A stretch of DNA of 64,000 nt from positions 1,243,501 through 1,307,500 of the forward strand of contig SMMW01000033.1 of assembly GCA_004794655.1 (NCBI GenBank), written 5' to 3'. Under the pieces are notes generated by a model. The model searched no databases. It was given only the letters and a program-made list of their open reading frames with translations, and had not been told where the DNA came from. The position numbers and the translations under genes were made by a program. The DNA comes from Marisa cornuarietis. Its lineage: Eukaryota > Mollusca > Gastropoda > Architaenioglossa > Ampullariidae. Shown here one piece after another: positions 21,501-32,401 of the stretch; within the stretch, counting starts at the first letter, position 1; each line of letters starts with the position of its first letter.

Positions 21501-22275
21501 CTATCGTTAACGTTTACAGCTAGGGAACACATTTAGGGCCTTCTTTCCGCACTAATTGTTTCTTGACCAAACAGTGCAGATAAATCTGGAGCCAACCAAA
21601 GAAGAAGGAACACGCTAAAGTTTAAAGGTCATGCTGAGTTAGACTATTCCTTACTGTCGTTAGGGTGCTTTTCAATACGATAGACATCTTTTTATGTTTA
21701 TTTCCATGTACAGATCCTTCTTACTTTCTTCGATTTAGCTGGAAGAGGTCTGGAGAAAACTTATAAACATTTCTTTGCGATGCCTCCCTTCTTTCATTCG
21801 TATTCACGTCTAGCTAGCATGCTCGCGAGCAGTTACACGCATGAATGATCCCCGGGAGGCGATCACCTTTCAGGTTAAGCTATGTCTGATTCGGTAGGTG
21901 TGTAGAGTGTGGGTGGGAATGAAAGCTGGCGTGGGTGAAGGTAAAAATTTTCAACACTCTGTAGGGCAAATGTAAAGCGTTTCCCTTCTATTGTAACTGG
22001 TTGTGATATAGCCTTAGTTGCTGGCACGGCGTAAAACACAAACATTCTTTTGTAACTGTACTTCATTCATCCCCTCGCTTTTCGTCCGGATGTGCTTATC
22101 TTGACCTGCAAGGTCATGGTCAAGGTAAAAATAACGATATCAAGACAGAGCCACACACAAGCACTTTTTACATACCTTCAGTCCACGACAGGTATCCATT
22201 TCCTTCTCTGTCCGTAGGCGTTGCCATAACAGCCGCAAACAACAGCAGGCAACCTAACTGAAAATGCCAAGCCAT
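8457..22275 (-). CDS. Membrane-anchored EGF-like (ErbB-type) growth-factor precursor, ligand A
   Basis: Exons 22275-22176, 20355-20160, 18468-18413, 17960-17849 and 16114-16030 join without a stop into 183 residues; a possible last exon (8486-8457) would end it at 192. The layout is: signal peptide 1-18; linker with a basic R-K-A-R-S-R run at 45-50; EGF domain with Cys 70, 80, 85, 98, 100 and 109 (spacing 9-4-12-1-8); short stalk; transmembrane helix about 129-150; basic stop-transfer RKRQR; short tail with QPL. The C5-C6 segment PEKYEGARC resembles TGF-alpha, and the intron between C4 and C5 is a hallmark of ErbB ligands. Expected role: a cell-surface precursor whose ectodomain is released to activate an EGF receptor. 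It is paralogous to the gene at 36510-41636. The first five exons are firm; the 3' end is not. Confidence 0.8.
9132..9212. repeat. (TC)n(AC)n(TC)n microsatellite
   Basis: Three abutting dinucleotide tracts, CT then CA then CT. Confidence 0.95.
9565..9650. repeat. Interrupted (CA)n/(CT)n microsatellite
   Basis: CA, CT, poly-C and CA segments in a row. Confidence 0.9.
10150..10325. repeat. Degenerate GACA/GAGA-rich low-complexity tract
   Basis: Purine-rich plus strand made of GACAGA and GAGACAGA words. Three overlapping Ser/Leu/Cys-rich open frames on the minus strand (about 104-124 codons) come from this composition and are not treated as genes. Confidence 0.7.
12892..12931. repeat. (GT)n(GC)n microsatellite
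   Basis: A GT tract running into an alternating CG block. Such alternating purine-pyrimidine sequence can adopt Z-DNA (general knowledge). Confidence 0.9.
13300..13885. mobile_element. Foldback (long inverted repeat) element, about 0.6 kb
   Basis: Two arms of about 280 bp are inverted copies. The left arm has AAAGACCAACCTGAATGGT, GGCGATATAAACCTAACCTG, GTGTACTACGTCACACTAG and CACCAAACAGAGAGA. The right arm has their reverse complements in reverse order. The short loop lies between CATTTCTCGTG and CACGAGAAAT around 13578-13618. The arms have diverged by scattered substitutions. There is no open frame of note and no clear target-site duplication. It is probably a foldback or MITE-type transposon. 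Confidence 0.75.
16030..16114 (-). CDS. Ligand A exon 5: cytoplasmic segment
   Basis: 85 nt between acceptor CGTGTGCAG and donor CTCAAG|GTAAGT. It reads KRKRQRLQEMKSLEEAQPLS then NDTPLPPLK. The basic start and the QPL motif match the corresponding exon of ligand B. The exon ends in phase 0, so at least one more coding exon must follow. Confidence 0.8.
16302..16357. repeat. (TG)n microsatellite
   Basis: About 28 TG units in ligand A intron 4, about 190 bp on the 5' side (transcript sense) of exon 5. Confidence 0.95.
16743..16830. repeat. (CA)n microsatellite
   Basis: About 43 uninterrupted CA units within ligand A intron 4. Confidence 0.95.
17651..17751. repeat. (GACT)n tetranucleotide repeat
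   Basis: About 25 perfect 4-bp units, about 100 nt downstream (transcript sense) of the ligand A transmembrane exon. The Ser-Gln-Ser-Val open frame across it is an artefact. Confidence 0.95.
17849..17960 (-). CDS. Ligand A exon 4: transmembrane segment
   Basis: 112 nt between acceptor GTGTTACAG and donor AAAA|GTAAGT. It reads LIFMSSSGMVKGLIIGGVFF then ILLLLLIVISVCCHKWQ. The helix starts with a glycine pair (GLIIGG), followed by pure Leu/Ile/Val and a juxtamembrane Cys-Cys that could be palmitoylated (inference). Confidence 0.85.
18413..18468 (-). CDS. Ligand A exon 3: second half of EGF domain
   Basis: This 56-nt exon follows acceptor TTGCTGCTTCAG and ends at TATC|GTACGT. It encodes C-PEKYEGAR-C (cysteines 5 and 6) and the stalk EQLSLDYY. 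Ligand B has a homologous exon of exactly the same length and phase. Confidence 0.85.
18544..18588. repeat. (CA)n microsatellite
   Basis: A CA tract, (TG)n on the transcript strand, about 75 nt upstream of the ligand A exon 3 acceptor. Confidence 0.9.
18954..18980. repeat. (GGGCT)n pentanucleotide repeat
   Basis: Five to six copies of GGGCT in ligand A intron 2. Confidence 0.85.
19838..19910. repeat. 27-bp minisatellite, about 3 copies
   Basis: Three near-identical 27-bp units beginning GTTAGTGTAGTGTCA and ending ACTAGACGGG. On the minus strand they read Thr-Leu-Thr-Pro-Ser-Ser-like nonapeptides, because 27 is a multiple of 3. They lie in ligand A intron 2 and have no splice-site support as an exon. 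Confidence 0.75.
20129..20150. repeat. (CA)n tract next to ligand A exon 2 donor
   Basis: About 11 CA units. In transcript sense this is (TG)n starting about 11 nt after the exon 2 donor. Confidence 0.9.
20160..20355 (-). CDS. Ligand A exon 2: linker and first half of EGF domain
   Basis: The acceptor TCCCTGGCAG and donor TGCGA|GTAAGT bound 196 nt. The exon codes for a linker with Cys36 and a dibasic region (possible R-x-x-R processing site at 45-48), then C-TPEEVKKAA-C-LNGV-C-YSLSLAYMRSPF-C, EGF cysteines 1-4. It leaves in phase 2, exactly as in ligand B. On the transcript strand a (TG)n tract begins about 11 nt after the donor, and an 18-bp minisatellite ends about 40 nt before the acceptor. 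Confidence 0.85.
20356..22175. other. Intron 1 of ligand A
   Basis: 1.8 kb between the signal-peptide exon and the EGF exon. Apart from the 18-bp minisatellite, nothing structured was seen. Confidence 0.6.
20395..20590. repeat. 18-bp minisatellite, about 11 degenerate copies
   Basis: Degenerate units of the type GGATAACAGTGACTNCAT. Because 18 is a multiple of 3, both strands keep open frames (repeating Arg-Ile-Thr-Val on plus). The array ends about 40 nt upstream (transcript sense) of the ligand A exon 2 acceptor. Confidence 0.75.
22176..22275 (-). CDS. Ligand A exon 1: start codon and signal peptide
   Basis: Reads MAWHFQLGCLLLFAAVMA then TPTDREGNGYLSWTE, a textbook signal peptide with likely cleavage after VMA. 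The start was chosen because CCACCATGG is a near-perfect Kozak context and the hydrophobic core begins right after it; an upstream in-frame ATG at 22350 would put a polar, Cys-containing stretch in front. The exon is 100 nt, donor GAAG|GTATGT, phase 1. Confidence 0.8.
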
Positions 22276-22879
22276 GGTGGGGGAAAACTTGAAGTTAGGT
22301 TTCTGTTTATCCCTGTCGCAGCTCGAAGAAAAACATAGGTAGTCCCACACGTGTGAGCCACGGAGAACAAGAGAACTCGCACCTACTTACTGTGTTCCCT
22401 CGAAGATTTGACCTATAACGTGGTGTGGAGGGGAACGCCTTGTCCTTTCTGAACTCAGTTTTTACCTAAGCACGGTGTACACTACAAATGATCCACGCAA
22501 AGACCACTGATATATTTTTCCTGGTACAAATCCGTCGCACGTGCAGGAAAAAGACGAATAGAGGGGGGCTGTAGCATAGTCCGAATGTGCTCTTCTCTGC
22601 TGGCGTATACGCTGCACAGGCAGAGTGAAACCTCTTCTAGAAAAAAAACACCAGATATACCACCTTTCCTTTCAACCACTCTTCCTGATATCCACTTTCA
22701 GGTCGGATACCCTGCAGTGAGGTATGAAGCGTATAAGCGCAGATAACTGCGATAGCGTTTTTGATTCTGTTCCTAGTGTCAGCCACCTGATGGTCTAGCC
22801 GGCGAGATTATTTCAATCACCAAACACTTGTAGAGCAAGTCCAGGCTTACAAAAACAAAGCCGGCATGTTGAGAAGGAC

Positions 22880-23720
22880 ACGTTGTTGCCGGTCCTGGAA
22901 AGTTGCACGGGGCATGTACCAGTTTCCTTTGCACCTTAATGTGCCGACAGACTGGGCCGGACGAACTGGTGGCCTGAACCCGAGCGGTGCACGCCTTCCA
23001 CACGCGCACACAGCCACGTACACGCACAAACACGCACGTGTGTGGTTCACGCACACCTCGTAGGCAGGCGATTCAGCGATACGGCGAACCTGGCGAATCT
23101 ATTGCGCAGGGTACGAGTAGGAGGAGGGGGAGGGGAGCTAACGACATACCTTCTCACACGGTCGATCGACCCGTTGTCTAGCAAAGGGTGAGTGAGGTGG
23201 GGTGGGGTGGGGAGGTATACCGGAAGTGGTGCATCGTCCATTCAGATATCCATGCACCGATATTTCGGCTGTTTCGCGTGCTTAATCTTTGTCAGGTGTT
23301 GAGGACACGGGACTGTGTGGCTCCTGTAATAGTCGCTGACTCTCCAGCGTGAAGGAGCTTTGCATGAGGCCGAAAGGTGAGGGGAGTGATGGTGGGGTTG
23401 GTGGGAGGAGAACGTGCGACGAGCGGGATTGTGGGGCGGGGACTGGGGAGGAAAGAGCAATAACCTGTCAAGGACGACTGTCGCCACTCGTCTCAAACCC
23501 TGTCCCCCCCCCAGCCCCCGCCCCGCCTCCAAACACGCAGGTGACCTACAATGGCCACACGCCCGAGTAAAGGTGTTAACGATAACTGCTGACAGGTTCG
23601 ACACACATTCCACAGGCGCGCCGGCCTCGTACAGACAACACACAGACACGCGCTGCGTTCGATTGACACCCGCAACCCTTTGCGCTACCTGCAGCGGAGC
23701 CACCAGGTTGTGATTAATTA
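22880..23720. promoter_or_regulatory. G+C-rich stretch upstream of ligand A, possible promoter or 5' UTR region
   Basis: This stretch is clearly richer in G+C and CpG than its surroundings, with poly-C/G runs (for example 23503-23525) and GGTGGGGTGG repeats near 23195. It lies 0.6-1.4 kb upstream of the ligand A start codon. Overlapping long open frames on both strands (up to 153 codons on minus, 23703-23242) look like a by-product of G+C content and match no family I recognise. The promoter role is inference from position only. Confidence 0.3.
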
Positions 23721-24453
23721 AACGCAGTGTCCGCTCGACACCTTACTGGTCGCACCCACCTGCTCAAACAACGTGTAATTGTGATAAACGTGTTCACAAT
23801 CCGCCCCAGCCTCATCACATATTATCCCTTCGGTCAAGCTACCCTATTCAACGGAGTCCTCTTAGGTCGAGTACTGTCATTCAATCCTGCAGCCACCCTG
23901 ACTATCTCCTTCTTCCCTTTCAGAGTGAAAAAAAAAATCTTCTCATGGCAGACGGAACCTCACAACAAAATGATTATTCATCCGAACGTCCTGCTGAGCT
24001 TGTCACTACTGCAAGGATGGTCTCGACCAGCGAAAAGGAAAGCTTTTGTGCTGGAGGAATCCAACCCGTCTTTCCTCCTTGTAGACGTAATCTAAATATT
24101 ATTGTGAAAACGAAAAGTTCCGCTTACTTCTGGCCGAAGCGCCATGCTTTCCGCCCTTTACATCGTTTACGTGTTGATATAAACGTTATTGTAATCTGCC
24201 CGAGAAATCTCACGCATTTGTAGACTGTTAAAAGATATTCCCCAGTGTCCTCTTTTCAGGAGAAATAAGTGTGTATGTAGGACACACGATATTATAGCCA
24301 TCTGCTGCGCATTAACTCTACATGAAGATGGACATTATTCAGCGAAACACTCCTGTAGGCATGAAACGGAAATTCCGGGCTATCTTGTGGGTGAAGAGGT
24401 ATAAGTTCGTAAAATATATAAACAAGAAAAAGGCAAGTTGATGGACAGAAGCC

Positions 24454-24729
24454 GTAGTTATGAAGCGAAAGTAAGTCTTTTCTCCAAGTTAAAATCAGGA
24501 CCTCTATAGGAAGAGCGTCTTGTTTCCGAAGTTATAAAGCGGTGCCCAGAAGCCCGCAGCCACTACTTCATGTTTCTGTAATAATACCTTTGCCACTCCT
24601 TTATAACTACTGCTCTAGAGGTAAAACAGCATGTTTGTCCAGATACTGCTTTATAGCTTCGAAAACAAGGTGCTTGTCCTTGAGCTCCTCGTGCTGCTCC
24701 AGGGCGACTCACCCTCCTTTCATAACTAC
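24454..24729. repeat. Hairpin repeat family, copy 2 (about 276 bp)
   Basis: Bounded by GTAGTTATGAAGCGAAAGTA at the left and CTCCTTTCATAACTAC at the right, which are imperfect inverted repeats. The inner pair CTTGTTTCCGAAGTTATAAAG and ACTGCTTTATAGCTTCGAAA is also inverted. It is colinear with the copy at 3095-3349. No target-site duplication is clear. Confidence 0.65.
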
Positions 24730-25050
24730 GAGCCCCGTTGCTGTAGCAAAAGGGTTGAGTCGTGGCAATGAGGTTTCTGTGTTTACGAGTGTTAATGCTC
24801 AATTCAGATTAAGATTGGTGCAGTGTCAATGAGCATAGTGGCCCTGATTATAATGCTGCTCGGTCTTGACATGTCTTTACATCATTGGCCTCTCATTTTG
24901 TCTCTCCTTTCTCCCTCCCCTTTTCTCGTTAGTGTGCGCGCACACCAACGTGCACACCAAACACGCACACTCAAGTAAAAAGTAATCTCATGACATGACT
25001 GGTGATGTCAGGTGTGAGAGACATCACTTATCTCAGTTCCAGTTTCAGTT

Positions 25051-25052
<2 letters not shown>

Positions 25053-25102
<50 letters not shown>

Positions 25103-25104
25103 GG
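25053..25104. repeat. (TA)n(TG)n(GA)n microsatellite
   Basis: Compound tract in the A-B intergenic region. Confidence 0.9.
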
Positions 25105-26162
25105 AGAGAGTGTGCAGAAAGTCCCTTTTCCATTTCAACCTTCCCCAGGTACATTCCACAGCTAAACCAAGTGGATAAAGTACACTGTGTCAGATGGGTA
25201 TCAAACTGACTAGTGTGCATCTGTAGGTTTGGACGACGTTGTTTTAACGGCTCTCCCAGAGAAAAGGCAGAAAGAGAGAGTGAGTGAGCATGTGTGTGTG
25301 CGTGCGTGCGTGCGTGTGTTTATGTGTGGGTGTGATTATATGCGTGTAGGTGTGTGTATATATGAGTGTGAGTGTGTGTGTGAGAGAGAGAAAGGAGGAG
25401 GAGACGGAGAAGTCTACGGAGTTTCCCGTGGTTCTAACCTGAGTCCAGAGCGCTGAGGCCTCGGTGGACGTAAATTAGTTTGAAGCAGACGATCATCCAG
25501 TCAGCATCGAGTGCCTCTGAATGAATAACGTATTACTCTTTTCCTGTCTGCTTTTGGTGTTCTTTGAAAAGAAAGTATTGAAACTGTTCTTTCGTTTTTG
25601 AACAGTTATTTAAAGAGCTTCTCAGATCATTCGTAGGTATTCGTGTCTCATCGCTTTATGTTTATGAATTGCTGGAGCAGGACTGAGGATGGTAATACTG
25701 GTGCCAAGCTGGAACTAACTGGTCCTGGTCCTGGAAGACTGACTGGGGGAGATAGGGGGAAATGCAGAAACGGCAGAACTCGCAGATTACGTTAATAAGT
25801 ATCAGAGAATCCCCCCAACACCCCCCAAAAAATAACCCCTGTAGCAAATGTCGTTATTTGCCGAGAACGTTCCAGACAGTTTGTTGGGCAATGACATTGC
25901 TCACCATGTTATGGTCTACTCGTTAAGAAATTCTCGAGGAGAAGTCTTTCATCAAAGCGGGTTTTAATTTACGGAGCTGCTGGATGCATACACATATGGA
26001 GTATGTTGCTCATGCGATTTGCTGCTTTACCATCTACAGATGGCGCATCTAACAGGCAAGCACAACATGTAAAAAAGACACTTGATAGTATGTTAATCGG
26101 AAGAAATGAGAGTGGTTACATTTTATTTGTATTATTAGAATACTTGCAGTGCGCCCATGCAC

Positions 26163-26165
<3 letters not shown>

Positions 26166-26199
<34 letters not shown>

Positions 26200-26218
26200 A
26201 TTATTTACACACAACGTT

Positions 26219-26251
<33 letters not shown>
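26166..26251. repeat. Two (CA)n tracts
   Basis: CA runs at 26166-26198 and 26219-26250, with a (TA)n tract nearby at about 26350-26368. Confidence 0.9.
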
Positions 26252-26254
<3 letters not shown>

Positions 26255-28342
26255 CATCATATACGAACGCAGGCATGAAAAGAAAAACACACACCAATAC
26301 AATGCATATACGTGTTCACGCACAGACACATTCACAAAGGAAAAAAAAAATATATATATATATATATACACACCAATAGAGAGGAGGAGAGAAACAAAAA
26401 ATTGCAAGAAGCTAGGTTATTTATACGGAAAACTTCACAATTTTTGTATACATGTGCACTCTTGAATCTGACAGGAATGCGATGTGACTCCTGTTGTATA
26501 ACTAGTCTGGAAAGCTTATTACCTGTAGAAAACCCTGGACTTAACACACAAGCTCAGGACCTGTTAAACAAAAAACACCAGAGGCAGATTTAACACAAAA
26601 GATCTGTAGAAAACACCTTTAATGTGCTCTTTATTATACGTGTGCCTGAAGGAAACCTAGCAGCAAAATTCATTAGCAGTGGGTTTGACAGCTGCAGCGT
26701 ACAAGGCTTTAAGTCAGATATCCCAACATCTCTCGAACACGGAAACAGATTATATGCGATGCGCACGCTCTGTACTAAGGTATCCCCTCGTCTTTTCCGG
26801 TTTTCCTCAAGTCAGTGATTCACAGATCTACAGTCGTCATTATTAAGACAGTAATAGAGCTATAGACGCAGTTATTTATGAGATTCAAAGCACTATAGCT
26901 TTGCGATTCCAGGCTGACCTGCACATAAAAAGGTCAACACAAAGGTTTGCTATTTTTCCTCATAAAACAGATCAGACAATCAAGGAAGACATTACAGGAC
27001 TAAGCCAACAGTTAAATACAAACGTTAGGGATTGATTAAAAATATAAAGAATAATTAAATGTATCTCATACACATTTCCTTAGAACTAAAGGAGGAACAA
27101 TAAAATTATTTTAAAATATTCATATTACGTCTTTTCGTTTCGGTGCTTAACTGGTGTTTTCAAAAAGTCCTCCCAGATTCAATACATTTTGAGAAATGGA
27201 TGAAATTGTGGATAAATTCTTAGTAGCCTTAAATCTGAACGAAAATAAGCAGTGAAACTAGTCGTTACAAACTGTCTTAAACACACACGAACCCGAAGGC
27301 TATCTTCCTGACAAAACCGTCTCTGTAACAAGAAAATATATTTAAATATTATGAGACAACGCTCTCAGTGTATGTTGCGGTTAATTTGAAACTTTTCCGA
27401 TCCATCTCTTATCAGAGCATAATTAAGGAATGAATTTCTTTAATGTCAAGAAAGTTCATTTCCCCGAATAGCACAACAGCGAAAGTGGAAGTTGTTTGTG
27501 CACAGTTCAAAACTTTCACACAGCAGACGAGCGTCATGTCAGCGCTATACGACTGCGCACGCGCGTGAAGTCGGTTGTCCATCTGATGCTATAATCTCTA
27601 AAATGTGTGGATTCCTTAAACCATAAATCTCGTGTTTTAAAAAGAGAGTTTGCTGTAGAAAAACAATGTTTGACTGCAATTCTTGGCTTAGTTGCAAGCT
27701 CGGCACAGAGGGCGCCTCAGTAGGCGGCGAAGCTCGATCCCGATGCGGAACAAGATGAGATAGAGAGAAAGAAAAAAAAAGAAATGAGATTGCAGGTGTG
27801 CTTTTCTTTGATCCCGTGAGAGGCAGCAAATACTTGAGCGTACACGTACTCACAGTGATGGAAATGACAGATGAAACGTAGAAAGGAGGGGTAAAAATGG
27901 AGGTATTTCATGTGAAATTATTTATAGTGTATTACAATACCTTGTAACTCTCTGTAAGGTTAGATAAAGTGGAGAGGGAGGGAGGGAAGAATGAAGAGGA
28001 GAAGTTCTGTTCGGCTCGCTCATCAGTTATCTGCCCTCGTCGTCAAGTTGAAATCGCGGCCGTTCATTGCCCCCATCGACTGCTAGATTCTTTGACTTCT
28101 ACCTGTAACACATCTAAGTGAGGAGGGTACAAGGAAGTGCGTTGTTTAAGAAAGGGACAACCGTATCATATTGAACTTCCGATATGCGCTTTTAATGCAT
28201 CAGGTTGCACATATTTATGCAGCTTACGAGAAACTTCTTGCATGTGTCTACATTAAAAAGATCCGTAACCGCATGGTTACGCCGAAATTGAAGAAGCATT
28301 TGTCGAGGTCCTGTTTGGCTGAGAGCTCCTTGTGTCCGGTTA

Positions 28343-29110
28343 AGGCCTATTCTCACGCTGCAATATACCGCACAGTCCGCACTTAGCAGGGTTAGCAGGC
28401 CCTGGTAGGACCTTTCCGAGTTTTGCACACGGCTGGGTGGGGGCTTTGCATCGAGGTTTTCACGGATAGGACGCGATTTTATTTTCTGGCAGAGCCTGAC
28501 CTACATTACATGGCTGTAGCCAATTGGAATGCTTGAACACAGTCGCCTCCCTTTCACCTCCAAATTAAGAAATGGCGGTGTGGGCTTAGAGGAAAGGTGT
28601 ACGAGTATGATTTGTATGTGGGAAAACTACCTGTGTCTGTTCGACACTGCCAGTCCAGAGTATCTCAACCGAGATAAGGCCAAGAATGCCTGAATTGAAA
28701 TTGCTCTTCTCTGGGCAGCCTCGATCAAATATAAAAGTTCTTCAAACGTTGCAGACGACATTCGCAAAAAATGTCTGCATTCTCTCCGACTCTTCCGAAG
28801 ATATTTCTTTTTGAGGACCTGAAAATAAGGCATCTAAGCGACTCCTTCGCGCTACCCACCCCTCACCCATCTTTTTTTCTTCTTTTCTCTCCCCCTACTT
28901 CATCAGACAATGTTATTAACGTAACAGCAGTAGCTTCCGAAAGTATCTGATTGTCTGCCATTTTGTCGACTACCCACAATGCGCTGCGCGGATGACGTCA
29001 CCTTGCAGGACACTAGCGAGTGGCCTTGCTACGTGAGAGTAGAACGGTGCCTAGCAGGCAAAATCTTGCGCGTGCAAACCCTGAAAACATTGCAGCGTGA
29101 GAATAGGGCT
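28343..29110. mobile_element. PIF/Harbinger-type DNA transposon remnant, 768 bp
   Basis: The termini are 22-bp inverted repeats with one mismatch: left AGGCCTATTCTCACGCTGCA, right reverse complement AGCCCTATTCTCACGCTGCA. They are flanked by a TTA target duplication (28340-28342 and 29111-29113), the TWA type used by PIF/Harbinger elements. Inside, the minus strand holds a short transposase-like frame. The element is too short to be autonomous. Confidence 0.8.
28627..28833 (-). pseudogene. Truncated Harbinger-like transposase fragment
   Basis: Sixty-eight codons with an FLRMSSATFEELLYLI segment, the F-R-M-x-x-x-T-F-E-E-L-L signature found near the start of PIF/Harbinger DDE transposases. The later catalytic D-D-E part is absent. 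The position inside matching terminal repeats supports the assignment. It is not functional. Confidence 0.6.
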
Positions 29111-31429
29111 TTAGGTGGATGGATGGATATCTGATCACAAAACGAAGGTTAATGGAAGACGAAGGCTGAGCTTTTCCTTCGATCCTAGATAAGATGAGTC
29201 ACCTGCATGTTTCCTCCTGTTATTACCCTGACAACAGGAGAATGCCAGGGAAAATGTATGACTGCGTGATGTAAACTGACTGCGGTGCAACCACAACATA
29301 TCGCTCCACCCATTTAAGAGGTACCGGCAATTTAGTGTTCACTAGGTGTTTCGTCAGCGTTCACTTCGTCATACTCATCCAAATACACTCATTTCAAACA
29401 AAGAAACGTGTAAAAGGGCACAGTAAATCAAAGAACTAAATATCTTTTGTACAAATATTTACTGAAGATCCATTCAGTTGCAAGAGAGGAATTGAACACA
29501 TCATAAATGTAAGTAGCATAGAGTCTTAGAACAACCAATGAACAGTTTAAGTAACTCACAACCATTTTGCAACATAACAACAATGTAACCAAAACTAAAA
29601 TGACCAATGTTTTCTTAATGTTTTCGTTTTTAGATACAGCGTTTCTATAATGTGTGGTTTTTTTTGATCATTTTTTATAACGCCTAAGAATGAACTAGAT
29701 ATATAGCTATATGGGGAAATTTGATTTACATCAGCTACATTATCAGTGTTATTACCTCATTTAATAATCTAACCTCACTTTTTTCCCCTTTCCGCTTCGC
29801 CATTGACAAGACCTACTTTGTGTAGAATATAACTCTGAATTATGAAACCACAAATAAACAAACTGGTATAACATATCATAATGCTTTTTAAAATATTTTA
29901 TCTGCTTCCGAAATACTTTCAGTGAACTTTGCAGAAAAACATAAATATTGTAAATGCTTCTAGAGGTTTAAGTAGTCTTATATTTAAAGCAGATGTTAGT
30001 CCTGATGTCACCATACCAACAGCGTCTCTAAACAGCGTGGCGTCCAGAAACTTTGGTCAGTTTGCATTCAGCCCTTTTGCTCATGCTGCCAGAGGATCTT
30101 TATGGTTAAAACAGAGCTTCAGCCATTTGCATGAACGATCAGAAACACACTAGGTTTTGCAGTGCATAGAATTCTAGAAATAAATCTTATTTGTGTACTG
30201 TGCTTTGCTGACTATAAGCATGCCTTAAACCAAGGATCGAGACAGTTACACGACTTGACTTACAGAATACCACCAATTAAAACAAAAAACATACATCTAA
30301 CCCCGCATAACACTTACAAAAAATTCTTAAAATATTCTGCCACTACATAAAGCGAGAATTGAAGAATTACCGCTTAAAACGACAAGCTATAAATAATCTT
30401 TAAAAACAACGAGATTTGCACGAGAATTGGTATCTTCCATTTCTTAATTTCATTTCGCCAGCGGACTAATATATAAATGTAAAACTCAGATAGTGAGAGG
30501 TTTCTGATGAAAACCAAAGTGAAAATTGTCATGCTAGTTGTAATTATTTATTGAAGCGTGGTCCTGTGACCAGGTTTCCAAAAAAGGACGACCAGTGAAA
30601 GGACACTGAATTTTGAAACCAATCCAGATTTGGTTGATGTCTCAAAAGCAGTTTTAGATTTTGTAATTCCTACTTAATTGTGTGTGCACATGAAAATAAT
30701 TTCGGAACAAAAAAAAAATGTGTCATTAAAAAGACTCAGAATACACTAAGAATAGTGCCAAACTTCGCAGACTACAGAACGTTTTAGGTTCATCCCACAG
30801 TTTCCTGATTCGCTGCCACCTTTCGGAGATTTTTCTTTGGTTTCTTTACATGCTGTATGTCTTGAAAGGTAGACTCCAGCAGTGGGAATGGTAGAGGGAT
30901 CTGTTTGTAATATGCTATGACCACTGCAAGCGTTTTTAGATTGTGTCATAGACCCAGATAACCTCACATATTGTTTCAGTGTATTTTATCTTCCCTATTA
31001 ATAAACTTGCCAATCTTTTGTGTCAATGTGTGCTTTGCATAACAATAACAAAAAGATAACTGCTTTGTCCACATCACTACATTTAAATATAATAACTAAA
31101 CTAAAATACCCACAAAGGTAATCCATCTGGTTGCTTACCATCAATATGTCCATTTAAAACTTGTTTTCCTTTAAATTTCGCTTAATTTGCAATAAAACAC
31201 ACAAAATGCCTTCACGCTGGTTAAAAATTACTAAATCATGGTAATATTATCATAGCTTAAACAAAATATACAAAGCATTCTGAAAAAAGTCATTATTATC
31301 TGTTTTTCAGTTATCAGATATGTTATCGGCAAATAAACATATAATGTAGATCCCGCATTTGAAATGCTGGATGACAGGGTACAATGTGATTGTTCAGGCA
31401 GAGTATGAAATGCCTATGCGTGCGCGTGC

Positions 31430-31473
31430 GCGCGCGCACACACACACACACACCCTCTCTTTCTTAAACACTC

Positions 31474-31507
<34 letters not shown>
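31430..31507. repeat. (CG)n/(CA)n microsatellite
   Basis: Alternating GCGC then CA tracts with a CTCTTTC interruption. Confidence 0.9.
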
Positions 31508-31513
<6 letters not shown>

Positions 31514-32070
31514 ACACTTACAAGCAGGCACACTGGCATACACACTTACATCTACATATGGAAGTGTAGGTAAATCAGAAATGGTCAATAGTATCACATA
31601 ACTTCATGAAATGCAGCTGACAGTGAACACATGCGAGTACGTGATGCATATATAACAGCCAGTTAATTCTCTACTCTGTAAAAAGCGTTTAACATACTGA
31701 ACACAAGAGTTGTAGAAGCAAATCTCAAATGCAGACGAAACCTAAACGGTCTCCTGTCCTGTTACGTGACATTGACGTCAAACGACGTAGACTGGAGCAA
31801 TATGAAAAAGCAATTGATCTCGGAGTCCTTTTATTTATTTGTTATGCATATTGCATTGCAGTGGCGAGAATATAGCGGCAAACTTTCAGTGCGACCTGTG
31901 ACGTAGCAGTTATGGAAATTTTCTGCAGTCACTGTGCTTGTCACGCACGCACGCACAGGTACACACAGGTCAGCCATGAGACCAATGGACTATTTCAAGT
32001 GATCACACATCTGAGGTTACAACCAGACAGGGAAAGGAGGTGTGTTTAAGTTAGAGAAACAGCATGTGGT

Positions 32071-32072
<2 letters not shown>

Positions 32073-32141
<69 letters not shown>

Positions 32142-32144
32142 GCG
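32073..32144. repeat. (CA)n microsatellite
   Basis: About 33 CA units ending in CGCGCG. Confidence 0.95.
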
Positions 32145-32318
32145 ATCAGATGACGACATAGTCACGTTTACACGAACACATATCTGTGTTCACACGCTAA
32201 CGGTTGTAATAACTGTCTACATATCCGAACGGCTGTGGGGTCCACGCCGTCGGGTCTATGATCACATATGTGAACACATGCAAGGGATGCAAGGGAGATG
32301 ATCGAACATTCTAGAAGA

Positions 32319-32323
<5 letters not shown>

Positions 32324-32399
<76 letters not shown>
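32324..32399. repeat. (CA)n microsatellite
   Basis: About 38 CA units. Confidence 0.95.

Positions 32400-32401
<2 letters not shown>

Noticed and set aside
22270..22395. Donor-like ACACA|GTAAGT upstream of the ligand A start, suggesting a 5' UTR intron
   Set aside because: The implied intron would be only about 70 nt and the acceptor choice is ambiguous.
23242..23703. 153-codon minus frame
   Set aside because: It lies in a G+C-rich stretch where several frames on both strands are open, matches no family I know, and its start and end have no supporting context.
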